The translations under genes and the position numbers were made by a program. Shown here one piece after another: positions 1 through 12,500 of a stretch of DNA of 64,000 bases. The stretch spans positions 17,441,837 through 17,505,836 of the forward strand of contig NC_087073.1 in NCBI RefSeq assembly GCF_026151205.1, read 5' to 3'. The DNA is from Bolinopsis microptera. Lineage: Eukaryota > Ctenophora > Tentaculata > Lobata > Bolinopsidae. The notes under the pieces were generated by a model, which worked only from the letters and a program-made list of their open reading frames with translations, was not told the DNA's origin and ran no database searches. Position 1 is the stretch's first letter, and every line of letters starts with the position of its first letter.

Positions 1-51
1 AAATTATGGAAACTGTATTGCAAGATTATTGTAAAAATTTAAAGAACATAC

Positions 52-3000
52 CATAAACGTTAAGATTGACAGTGGTATCCGAATGGCTGGAATCAGGTAA
101 AGAACCGGAAGTCACTCTGCAAGTGTAGGCAGTATCTTCATTCACAAGAGTCCCGTCTACAGCAAGAGTCGATGTTTGTGTCCCTCCAGAATGGCTTCCT
201 TGGACAGGGGTGAACTTTTCAGCTGGAACTGGTCCTGTACTAGTTCGCCAGGTCACTGTTGCTGTTTCTGTCAATCCAGTGATAACACAGGATATTGTTG
301 TATCTGAGCCTTTCTTCACTTCTTTGTTTACTGATTCAACGTCTGAAGTAGGTTATTGTAAAGCATTTTGAAGTTTGACTGTAAGTATAAATTCAGTCTC
401 AAATTATTGAATCTGTAGTGCAAGATTATTGTAAAAATTTAAAGAACATACCATAAACGTTAAGATTAACGGTGGTATCCGAATGGCTGGAATCAGGTAA
501 AGAACCGGAAGTCACTCTGCAAGTGTAGGCAGTATCTTCATTCACAAGAGTCCCGTCTACAGCAAGAGTTGATGTTTGTGTCCCTCCAGAATGGCTTCCT
601 TGGACAGGGGTGAACTTTTCAGCCGGAACTGGTCTTGTACTAGTTCGCCAGGTCACTGTTGCTGTTTCTGTCAATCCAGTGATAACACAGGATATTGTTG
701 TATCTGAGCCTTTCTTCACTTCTTTGTTTACTGATTCAACGTCTGAAGTAGGTTATTGTACAGCATTTTGAAGTTTGACTGTAAGTATAAATTCAGTCTC
801 AAATTATTGAATCTGTAGTGCAAGATTATTGTAAAAATTTAATGAACATACCATAAACGTTAAGATTGACGGTGGTATCCGAATGGCTGGAATCAGGTAA
901 AGAACCATAAGTCACTCTGCAAGTGTAGGCAGTATCTTCATTCACAAGAGTCCCGTCTACAGCAAGAGTTGATGTTTGTGTCCCTCCAGAATGGCTTCCT
1001 TGGACAGCGGTGAACTTTTCAACTGGAACTGATCCTGTAGTAGTTCGCCAGGTCACTGTTGCTGTTTCTGTCAATCCAGTGATAACACAGGATATTGTTG
1101 TATCTGAGCCTTTCTTCACTTCTTTGTTTACTGATTCAACGTCTGAAGTATGTTATCGTAAAGCATTTTAAAGTTTGACTGTAAGCATAAATTCGATCTT
1201 AAATTATCAAAACTGTATTGCAAGATTATTGTAAAAATTTAAAGAACATACCATAAACGTTAAGATTAACGGTGGTATCCGAATGGCTGGAATCAGGTAA
1301 AGAACCGGAAGTCACTCTGCAAGTGTAGGCAGTATCTTCATTCACAAGAGTCCCGTCTACAGCAAAAGTTGATGTTTGTGTCCCTCCAGAATGGCTTCCT
1401 TGGACAGGGGTGAACTTTTCAGCTGGAACTGGTCCTGTACTAGTGCGCCAGGTCACTGTTGCTGTTTCTGTCAATCCAGTGATAACACAGGATATTGTTG
1501 TATCTGAGCCTTTCTTCACTTCTTTGTTTACTGATTCAACGTCTGAAGTAGGTTATTGTAAAGCATTTTGAAGTTTGACTGTAAGAATAAATTCAATCTC
1601 AAATTATGGAAACTGTATTGCAAGATTATTGTAAAAATTTAAAGAACATACCATAAACGTTAAGATTGACAGTGGTATCCGAATGGCTGGAATCAGGTAA
1701 AGAACCGGAAGTCACTCTGCAAGTGTAGGCAGTATCTTCATTCACAAGAGTCCCGTCTACAGCAAGAGTCGATGTTTGTGTCCCTCCAGAATGGCTTCCT
1801 TGGACAGGGGTGAACTTTTCAGCTGGAACTGGTCCTGTACTAGTTCGCCAGGTCACTGTTGCTGTTTCTGTCAATCCAGTGATAACACAGGATATTGTTG
1901 TATCTGAGCCTTTCTTCACTTCTTTGTTTACTGATTCAACGTCTGAAGTAGGTTATTGTAAAGCATTTTGAAGTTTGACTGTAAGTATAAATTCAGTCTC
2001 AAATTATTGAATCTGTAGTGCAAGATTATTGTAAAAATTTAAAGAACATACCATAAACGTTAAGATTGACGGTGGTATCCGAATGGCTGGAATCAGGTAA
2101 AGAACCATAAGTCACTCTGCAAGTGTAGGCAGTATCTTCATTCACAAGAGTCCCGTCTACAGCAAGAGTTGATGTTTGTGTCCCTCCAGAATGGCTTCCT
2201 TGGACAGGGGTGAACTTTTCAGCCGGAACTGGTCTTGTACTAGTTCGCCAGGTCACTGTTGCTGTTTCTGTCAATCCAGTGATAACACAGGATATTGTTG
2301 TATCTGAGCCTTTCTTCACTTCTTTGTTTACTGATTCAACGTCTGAAGTAGGTTATTGTACAGCATTTTGAAGTTTGACTGTAAGTATAAATTCAGTCTC
2401 AAATTATTGAATCGGTAGTGCAAGATTATTGTAAAAATTTAAAGAACATACCATAAACGTTAAGATTGACGGTGGTATCCGAATGGCTGGAATCAGGTAA
2501 AGAACCATAAGTCACTCTGCAAGTGTAGGCAGTATCTTCATTCACAAGAGTCCCGTCTACAGCAAGAGTTGATGTTTGTGTCCCTCCAGAATGGCTTCCT
2601 TGGACAGCGGTGAACTTTTCAACTGGAACTGATCCTGTAGTAGTTCGCCAGGTCACTGTTGCTGTTTCTGTCAATCCAGTGATAACACAGGATATTGTTG
2701 TATCTGAGCCTTTCTTCACTTCTTTGTTTACTGATTCAACGTCTGAAGTATGTTATCGTAAAGCATTTTAAAGTTTGACTGTAAGCATAAATTCGATCTT
2801 AAATTATCAAAACTGTATTGCAAGATTATTGTAAAAATTTAAAGAACATACCATAAACGTTAAGATTAACGGTGGTATCCGAATGGCTGGAATCAGGTAA
2901 AGAACCGGAAGTCACTCTGCAAGTGTAGGCAGTATCTTCATTCACAAGAGTCCCGTCTACAGCAAGAGTTGATGTTTGTGTCCCTCCAGAATGGCTTCCT

Positions 3001-3542
3001 TGGACAGGGGTGAACTTTTCAGCTGGAACTGGTCCTGTACTAGTGCGCCAGGTCACTGTTGCTGTTTCTGTCAATCCAGTGATAACACAGGATATTGTTG
3101 TATCTGAGCCTTTCTTCACTTCTTTGTTTACTGATTCAACGTCTGAAGTAGGTTATTGTAAAGCATTTTGAAGTTTGACTGTAAGAATAAATTCAATCTC
3201 AAATTATCGAAACTGTATTGCAAGATTATTGTAAACATTTAAAGAACATACCATAAACGTTAAGATTGACGGTGGTATCCGAATGGCTGGAATCAGGTAA
3301 AGAACCAGAAGTCACTCTGCAAGTGTAGGCAGTGTCTTTATTCACAAGAGTCCCGTCTACAGCAAGAGTTGATGTTTGTGTCCCTCCAGAATGGCTTCCT
3401 TGGACAGGGGTGAACTTTTCAGCTGGAACTGGTCCTGTACTAGTTCGCCAGGTCACTGTTGCTGTTTCTGTTAATCCAGTGATAACACAGGATATTGTTG
3501 TATCTGAGCCTTTCTTCACTTCTTTGTTTACTGATTCAACGT
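52..3542 (-). CDS. Nine near-identical Ig-domain exons of gene 1
   Basis: Exons at 52-342, 452-742, 852-1142, 1252-1542, 1652-1942, 2052-2342, 2452-2742, 2852-3142 and 3252-3542, each 291 bp (97 codons) and separated by 109-bp introns. Each starts after a CTTCAG acceptor, with residues [13 protein letters not shown], and ends at a G|GTATG donor after NVY, phase 1-1. The fold signature is complete: first Cys in TISC, Trp in VTW, and the second Cys in DTAYTC. Codon splits join as GAC (Asp) between consecutive units, so a concatenated transcript stays open. The array can encode tandem Ig domains or a choice of alternative exons; the sequence does not decide which. Confidence 0.85.
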
Positions 3543-6500
3543 CTGAAGTAAGTTATCGTTAAGTATTTTGAAGTTTGACTGTAAGTATAAATTCAATCTG
3601 AAATTATCAAAACTGTAGTGCACGATTGATATAAATATTTAAAGAACATGCCATAAATGTTAAGATTGATGGTGGTATCCGAATGGCTGGAATCAGGTAA
3701 AAAACCAGAAGTCACTCTGCAAGTGTAGGCTGTATCCTCATTGACAAGAGTCCCGTCTACAGCAAGAGTTGATGTTTGTTTCCCTCCAGAATGGCTTCCT
3801 TGGACAGAGGTGAACTTTTCAGCTGTTACTGGTCCTGTACTAGTTCGCCAGGTCACTGTTGCTGTTTCTGTCAATCCAGTGATAACACAGGATATTGTTG
3901 TATCTGAGCCTTTCTTCACTTCTTTGTTTACTGATTCAAATTCTGAAGATGGTTAACATAAAGCATATTGAGGTTTGGCTGTAAGATATAAATTCGTAAT
4001 GAAATAAGAAGAACTGTAGTGCAAGATGATGGTGTTAAAATTAAACCGTTGCAATTGTGTTAGTAAGCTATTCCTTGATCATAGCAGTTATTGCTGAAAT
4101 TAATATTTGGTAAAATAACTTCACTCTCTTTTATAGCTTGGCTTGCCAACAGCTCAGTGTCTAACAACGGATATGATACGCAATAATTTGTTCCTTAATC
4201 AGTTGAATTGTTGTTTAAAAATCACTTACAATTACATTATACCTCCTTGATCAGCAGTATGACAGCTAATACTGTCAGTCAATATATGCTACGCTTACCT
4301 AGTTTGAGAATATCAGCTATAACATCTACTTCTTCAGATGCAGGAGAATTTGTGTATTGAGAAGATTTGACTGAGCACTTGTAAGTGACTGATGATGGAC
4401 TAGCAAAAGCAGCTAGTTTCGCGGTTTTGATAGTCAGTACTGCTACCTGATTTCCGCTGCCATCTACCGATCCTTGCTCCAAACCATAGTTGCTGGTATC
4501 CGATGTTTCAACTTCAGCACCAGCATTATCCTTCCAAGTTACAGTAGCAGGGGTTCCACTAGCGTCTAGACCTCCGATATTGCAAGTCAATGTCTGGTCT
4601 ACAGCGGTGTTGATATTCTTGCGAGTTGAGGTAACAGCTGAAATGTATTGTTCGTGATATTATCTTGATTATACACGCAAATTGTTGCAATATCAATGGA
4701 ACGTTTCATTCAGGATATGCAATAAATAATTGAGTATATAGTATATACTTATATACCTATATTCGTTATTTTAACTAAAATATTTACTGAAGACTTTTGA
4801 GCTGACTGCCGTTTTTTGGTCTACTGAAGCATGTTCAGCGGAAGTGAAAACACACGAGTAAGTGACATCTCCGTTGTTTTCAGAAACAGGAATCGTCAAA
4901 GTGGTAGTTTGAGATTTTCCTACCAACGATCCCGCCTCGACGGTGTATCCTTGGTCTTGTGTCAGCGCATCATCATTCGCAGACGTCGTCCATTTTACGG
5001 CACTGAATGCCTGTGTCAAACCCGTAACAGTACACGATATCGTTGCTTCAGTACCAGTAAGTTGTTCCTTGTTCACAGCAGTTAGCACTAAAATTAATAT
5101 TTGGTTAGAATTACTTAACTCACCAGTCACCATAAGACCATAGCGTTCCAACTGCCAACAGCTCAGTTTCTTAGAGCTTTAGAGCGCCAATTATACGCAA
5201 TAATTTGGCTCTTTATAAGATGAATTGTTCTACGGAAATCATTAAATTTCCTCGATCAGCAGTATGACAAATAAAACTGTCAGCCTATTTTTTTTTATAG
5301 ATTTGTTACGCTCACCCAGTTTCAGAATGTCAGCTTCGACATTTAGGTCGGCCGATGCAGGAGAATTTGTGTATTGAGAAGACTTGACTGAGCACTTGTA
5401 GGTGACCGATGATAGACTAGCAAAAGCAGCCAGCTTCGCAGCTTTGATAGTCAGTACTGCTACCTGATTTCCGCTGCCATTTACCGATCCTTGCTCCAAA
5501 CCATAGTTGCTGGTATCCGATTCATCAACTTCAGTACCAGTATTATCCTTCCAAGTTACAGTAGCAGGGGTTCCACTAGCGTCTAGACCTCCGATACTGC
5601 AAGTCAATGTCTGGTCTACAGCGGTGGTGATATCCTTGTGAGTTGAGGTAACAGCTGAAATGTTTTGTTCGTGGTAGAGGATATCTTGGTTACACATGAG
5701 AAATTATTCGCACAGATAAAAAAATAGGATATGTAATAAATAACTACATATTATAATATACGTATACATATATTTGTTATTTTAACTTAGTATACTTACT
5801 AAAGACTTTCGAGTTCACCGCCGTTTTCTGGTCTACTGCATTTGATCCTGAAAATGAAAGTCTGAACATGACGTATTTATTATATTATTTACGTGTTGTT
5901 ATAAATAACACGATTTGATAAGAAAGAAAGCTTTTATTCGACTGCTATTTTGTAATAAATTTTACTTAAACTTACTGTTCGTAAAAATTGACCGAGAAAT
6001 TTACTGACGGTACTGTATTAAAAGTATGGAATTTACTCGAATCAAGAATTTCTGAAAATGAATTATTGAATTTTGCTTTTGTTTGATCAAATTTTCACTT
6101 TATAGGTCCTGCTGTAGGAAGCCCTGGTAGTGTCTGGGGTAATTTCTAACGCCAATCTGTAAAGACGATGCAACATTGAACCACTGTCAGCTAGAGTGGA
6201 GAAAAGTCTATGGATAAAGTTTGATGTACTGAAAGGTCCAGATAATAGACCTGCCTATACCTCCTTGGTATTTGCTGTAAATAGTTTGCAGATGCCAGGT
6301 AGAGTTGCACGACCTCAGTCTAACCTGTTCTTGTTGAAAAAGCGTGACTTAAGTTACCGAAATTTATTTCTTTATAATATGTAAATTATATATGATTTAA
6401 ATTATGTGAGGAATATTGCTTTTGACAGAGCGAATTGGCGAATTGGCGCATTGGCGAATTGGCGCATTGGCGCAGAATAGAATGCAAGCCTTATGATTCT

Positions 6501-9500
6501 GTTTCTTTGAGAAAGATTAGATTGCAGCGTTAACGGGTGATACTCGTAAACTATTTTACTGGTAGGTTATAAACCTACAAATTGCAGCGTTGTATATACA
6601 CTTTTTGTTATTTAGAACTTTAGTATAAATATAAGTCCTAAGAAAATACGCGGGATCGATCATTTGCGGCTGATGATGCCAAAAAACTTTCTCAGACTAA
6701 ATATGAAAACATAACTTTTTTGTGAGGTTCATTTAAAAATGGACCTTTTAAGGAAATAGGAATCATGAAAATGAGCCAGGGAGATAACATAACTACATAT
6801 TCCACAATGCCAAATACAATCAAGTTAAGAGACTGACTCTTTAAACTTAAAATTGGGTTTCTGAGGCTCTGCTTTATACCTACCTCTTGTGGAGATGATG
6901 GAGGTGAGTGACAAATGATATAAGGGAGGGGGGGGGGGCACTGTTATAGACGCTTTATAGTGCCAATTTATAGATGAAATAAGTTTAGACAACATGAGAT
7001 TACCTTATCGGACTTTATTTTAACGGGACATCAATTGGACGCTTGAGGCCCCAGCGTTAATTTTAATATCCGTTCAAAATTATGTCTGTTACACAAGTCC
7101 GGTCAAATTACGTCCGATAAGGTACTAGAATCTACTTTCAGAATAGGGACTAGAGAACCGGTCGTGTCAGAGCTTTAAACATTATAGTAATTGGTAAGGG
7201 AACTATTCAAACCTTTATCTAGATGCTGATGAAAACACTGATGATATAAAGACTTAAATGATTAAGAAGAACTTAAAATATCATTGGTTGTTTGATCACA
7301 GGGAATATAATTATCAGCTTTGCATAGTTGAAATTTGACAGATTAACAATCAAACGATAATTTGGATAATGCACTTTGCGTAATGGATTGAAGTCCACAA
7401 CACAGGTTGTTGCTAAACGAGACTCACCGACAGGAACGACTCGAGCGAAGAATCCCTGCGCAACGACACTTCTGTCAGTTTCGAACCTTACCCAGAGGTT
7501 GGGTCCGGTACTGGTGAAGATTTTGGGAGCTAAATTATGACCACAGAACCAGCCCAAAAGAGGGGCTGTGGATAGGTGCCCATCTCGTATCTGGATTTAG
7601 TGGGGTTAAATGAGGGTGAGACTGATTTAACTAGTGAGGTAAAGTAAGTGGGCAAGTAAAGCGAGGGTAGACCGAGGTAAATTGAGTTCTAATGGAATGT
7701 AACTAATATTTAGGTGCGGTTTGTGTGGGCGTGTTAAATCAGGGTTGTTACTGTACCTAACTTGGTATTTGACTATTGAAAAGTATTCTCAACTTTTATT
7801 CTGTTATGTTGATTAATCATTAATTTATAAGGAATATTCGATAGTTCAGCAGATGAATAATTTTTGTCGAATCAAATCATGTAAAAACTATTAAAACTGC
7901 GAAAGGGGAGTCATGTAAAAGTTGAGTCCTGTGAAAGGTGAGTCATGTGAAAGGTGAGTCATGTGAAAGGTGAGTCATTCGATAATTATCTTAAAAAACA
8001 CCAACCTCCAAAATGTCGTATCTGCAAGTAGGGTGATGTTCAATGTCGATAGTCTCGAAGGTGAGCCGTATAACGTAACCCTCAGTAGCGAATATTTGTG
8101 TGATACAGTTGATATTATCGCTGTACACATTAGGATAGTTCGTACTGTAGAAACGTCCAGCACTTTCTGATGCGTCGTACGTCCAACTGCAGCCTGCATC
8201 TGGAGAGAGATCGCGTGAGTAGGGAGTAAAAACAATCAAACTCACTGGCTTGTTACTAGCGAGTAGCTCAGAAAATACAATGCTTGTCGTAATTTAATAA
8301 ATCTACACTCCAGCGGCAAACATATAACAAGGTAACATACAGGGACCGTGGCGGCCAGTTCCCAGTTCCCAGTTCCCAGTTCCCAGTTCCCAGTTCCCAG
8401 TTCCCAGTTCCCAGTTCCCAGTTCCCAGTTCCCAGTTCCCAGTTCCCAGTTCCCAGTTCCCAGTTCCCAGTTCCCAGTTCCCAGTTCCCAGTTCCCAGTT
8501 CCCAGTTCCCAGTTCCCAGTTCCCAGTTCCCAGTTCCCAGTTCCCAGTTCCCAGTTCCCAGTTCCCAGTTCCCAGTTCCCAGTTCCCACTTCCCAGTTCC
8601 CAGTTCCCAGTTCCCAGTTCCCAGTTCCCAGTTCCCAGTTCCCAGTTCCCAGTTCCCAGTTCCCAGTTCCAAGTTCCCAGTTCCCAGTTCCCAGTTCCCA
8701 GTTCCCAGTTCTCAGTTCCCAGTTCCCAGTTCCCAGTTCCCAGTTCCCAGTTCCCAGTTCCCAGTTCCCAGTTCCCAGTTATGATTTTTAAACCTTGTGC
8801 AGTAGGTGAAATATTATGTTATTGTTGATAGTAGGATACTTGTCACATGCGTCATCGGAACCTATATTATTCATTTGTGATTTACTTGTTATTAAACGTC
8901 CATATCTCATGTCGGGATGGGATTACAATAAATGTTCTCACAACATTTGAATCGGTGGATGCAGGCAAGTCTGCGTACTATGACGAAGACATTGAGCATT
9001 TGTAAGTAAAGGAGGACTGATAATGAAATCAGCCAGCCTAATAGCCTTGATGGTGCAAGTTCTACCAACTGGTTGCCAGTCTCGTCAATTTTTCCCGTGC
9101 TGACATCGTAGTTGGTGTTATCCGAGACTGAAACTGTCGTACCATCAGGATCCATCCAGACTACGTTAACAAGGGTTCCACCTACGTTCTCCGATAATAC
9201 AGGTGAACGTCTGATCTTGTAAAACAGACCGACTTAGTCACAGACGTGACAGCTACAAGAGATATCCATCCATGTTGGCAAGCAGCAAATAGATGTTACA
9301 AAGTAAATAATAAGAATGTAACTCATTATCAAATTCGAATCAAATCTAAAGTTATCAATGCGCAACTCATTAGCGAAATAATCCATTGCCATAATATTGC
9401 CATTATTGCTTTAAGTTTAAGTTTGATTATATTTTGTTGAACAGTGGGGGTGAATCATAAAGTCGCTGGGGATCTGAGCCATAATCTTGTGTCTTAGATC

Positions 9501-12500
9501 ACCAGGCCATATGACTCACTATCCCAAAGCATGGATCGCAGTGATAGTATCCGCCAGTGCCCCATAATGTTCGAACACATATTTATTGTAGCTTGTTTTC
9601 AAGTTAAGAGTTATCCAACGAAATCAATTGGAAATGTTAAAACCTAGCATCTGTTTCTTAGGCGTTTGAACAGAGGTATATTTTATTCAAAGTTATATTT
9701 TAACGGCCAGGTAGCGCAGTTGGTTAGAACGCCATCTTTACAAATTTTGAAGCGTCGTTGACGTTCAGCGAAGGATTCTGAGTGGTCTATGCAGCCCCCC
9801 GGTCTACTCAGCCGAATACTCGAGAAATCGGGTGTTAGGGTTAAATGAGGAGCTGCACATTGCAGCAAAGTCTCGGGCGAAGAAAGTATGGTACACACTA
9901 CCTAAACCGTCACTGGCCAAATAAATCCTTCGGCTTCCTGTAATTGGCTGGTTGCACTTGTGTAACAATGTGGCTGTTGGAATACACCGAAGTAAAATAA
10001 GTGTCTTGATAAAAAATAGCTGCAATCTTATATGTTTGAAAGTTTGAAATAAAAAAGATTAAAACAATTTCAAATCTGTGCCTCATACAGGTCTCTTATT
10101 TCTTACTGACTGTAATATTATTATTATTCTAATTTAGAATACTTACTTGAGACTTGTGCAGTAAGAACCATGCTCATCAATGGAGGTGAAAACACACGAG
10201 TAAGTAGCATCATTGTTGTTCTTATCAGCAGGAATAGTCAAAGTGGTAGTTTGAAAATGTCCCTCCAACGATCCAACATTGACGGTGTATCCTTGACCTA
10301 GAGTCGTCACATCATCATCCCCAGACGTCGTCCATTTTACGTCACTGAATGCCTGTGTCAAACCCGCAACAGTACACGATATCGTTGCTTCAGTGCCAGT
10401 AAGCTGTTCCTTGTTCACAGTAGTTATCTCTGAAATCAATATTTTGTTAGAATGACTTGATTCACCACATCGTGCCAACAGCTTAGTGCCCAAGAGCGGT
10501 GATCAATTACGCTGTTATTGTTATTTTACTTAGTTTTAGAATTTTCGTTGTATCGTTAACTTTGGTAGATGCAGGCGAGTATGCGTACTGTGAAGTTATT
10601 ACAAACACAAGTATGTGAATAATGCCTGATTAGAACAAGCAGGCTTAACTAACGTTAGTTTTGCCAACTGGATACCGATACTACCATTTGTTCCTTGCCA
10701 ACAGATTTGGTGGTATCGGAGACTGAAACTTTCGTACCTTGAGGATCTACACCCAAGTTCCCACTAATGAAATGTAGTAGCAGAACTTTAAACAGAAATT
10801 GCTGCACGGCCATGTGGCTATCTATAGTATCTTGATGTCTACATTAGACACATTCCTATACCTGAAGAAATAATTTTACCTCCTGCAGTTTTAGTGAAGG
10901 TTTTAACTTAAAGGTTACTAGGGTTTATTAGTGTAACGGTTCGGTTAGTGCTGGATATATTAGGTGTATGTTCCCGTGTAAGACTAAAATCATAATCTGG
11001 GGCCAGGGTTGAGTGTCGTGCAAGATGAAATGTATAATGTTGGATTGTATAATTAGCTGCTGTAATATAAAAACATAAGTAGAAATCAATAGGGTCCTTA
11101 GCTGAGAATCAATAAACACTACTAAGAACTTTGAGGAATAATGGGGCAAAAGAGATTAATGAAAATAGTCAATGATACAACTCGATGCCTGTCTTTTTGT
11201 CCATGCCTTCTAAGATATACACGCAAAACCACTTCAACCAAGGATGTATGGCAGCCTATCTTCGTATGACAGAAAATTAAAAGGCTTTCAGATGACAGAT
11301 CGGTACAGAAAAATAACAAAAACGGTTACTTTTTGTTGTTGTTGATACAGTTCTTTTGGCATCACTTTTAAAAATGCGTTAAAGTAAAACGTAGTGTAAA
11401 ACGTTCAATTTCTCCTCAAGTGCAAGTAGAAATTCTGAAATTGTCTACAATCAGAAAATATGTTTGAGTACTCCAACAGCTACTTCTTTTCTGGAACTTC
11501 AGCTCCTGAAAAAGGTTGATCACTGACGATGGAAGTCTTGACATCAATAATTGTAAAATTTACTCAATAATATACAAATCTCTACGCAAATTTGGCCTTC
11601 ATGTTTTTAATCGGAAAAGTGTTACCTATGTAATATGAGTCTGATGCTGTGTGGGTAATTGGGAAATAGATTGCGTTTGCTTCTCGTCCGTAATATGTAG
11701 CCCATGTGGTACTATATTCTGGATTGTCGCATATCTCCGAGGACGCAGCCACTTCTAAAACCATTTCCCCATTGCAGTATACTTTTATTGTTTTGCCACG
11801 CTTACTGATCATCCAGGTCCTTTGTTGGTCTGCAGGCAATCTTACTGGGAAACTGGTGTAGTATTGCATACACTCCCCTATCAGGTACTTAACCGAGTAG
11901 GTGGATACAAACCAGATATAGAATGATCCAGCCTGGTATAGGTCAGTATCATAAAACCATATCTTAATGTTTTGTCTATTTCCTACAAAACTAATCGAAG
12001 TTGTCATATGCAGATACGAAGTCTCCAAGTTAGCATCGAGGAATCTTTCTCGTATCACGGGAGTCCAGGTATCATACTCTGAAATATAGATTATTAATAA
12101 GAAGTGAACTTTCAGATCTCTCCAAAAAGTTAGACTTTAAATCCTTATCTTGGATGTAAAATGAAAGAGAGTCAGTAATCATTCATTTATTTTTGAACGA
12201 GCAGATCTTTTGTAGTTTTGTAAAGAAATTAAATCTGGTAGTGTGAATAGTCCAATAAGAAGCCCAATTCTTTCTCAATAAGACTGGAATTATATATTTC
12301 ATACGAACCAGTAAATGTCTTATTTTGTACAGAATCCACTCATCTAATTTTTATACAAGCCGAATTTCAGTAATCAACTCACTTATTCCCTGGCACTGAA
12401 GAAATACATCTTTACTGTGATCACAGTTGTGAGAGCATGAATAAGAGCATGAGCTCCATTCAGAAGTGTTACAAAACACATCATCCATAGCAATGGGTCG

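Larger units (their letters stand above)
1..3960 (-). repeat. Tandem array of 400-bp exon-intron units with 1.6-kb higher-order repeat
   Basis: The period is exactly 400 bp through nine units (exon 291 plus intron 109); a tenth, more diverged unit follows. Diagnostic variants show a four-unit higher-order repeat: units 1-4 (1-1600) match units 5-8 (1601-3200), including shared intron variants near 1141-1210 and 2741-2810. Base 1 has the same sequence as base 1601, so the array continues beyond the left edge. A collapsed or expanded assembly is possible at this level of identity. Confidence 0.9.

Noticed and set aside
1-3960. Regularly spaced repeats resembling a giant CRISPR-like array
   Set aside because: The period is 400 bp, both repeat and spacer are conserved, and each unit is an Ig exon with splice sites in an animal gene.
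8242-8791. Open frames encoding periodic GTGNWEL or SQFPVPS strings
   Set aside because: They are by-products of a 7-bp minisatellite whose frames repeat every 21 bp, located in an intron.
10922-10965. Possible tRNA-like sequence (GTGTAACGGTTCGGTTAGTG)
   Set aside because: No acceptor stem, B box or cloverleaf can be drawn.
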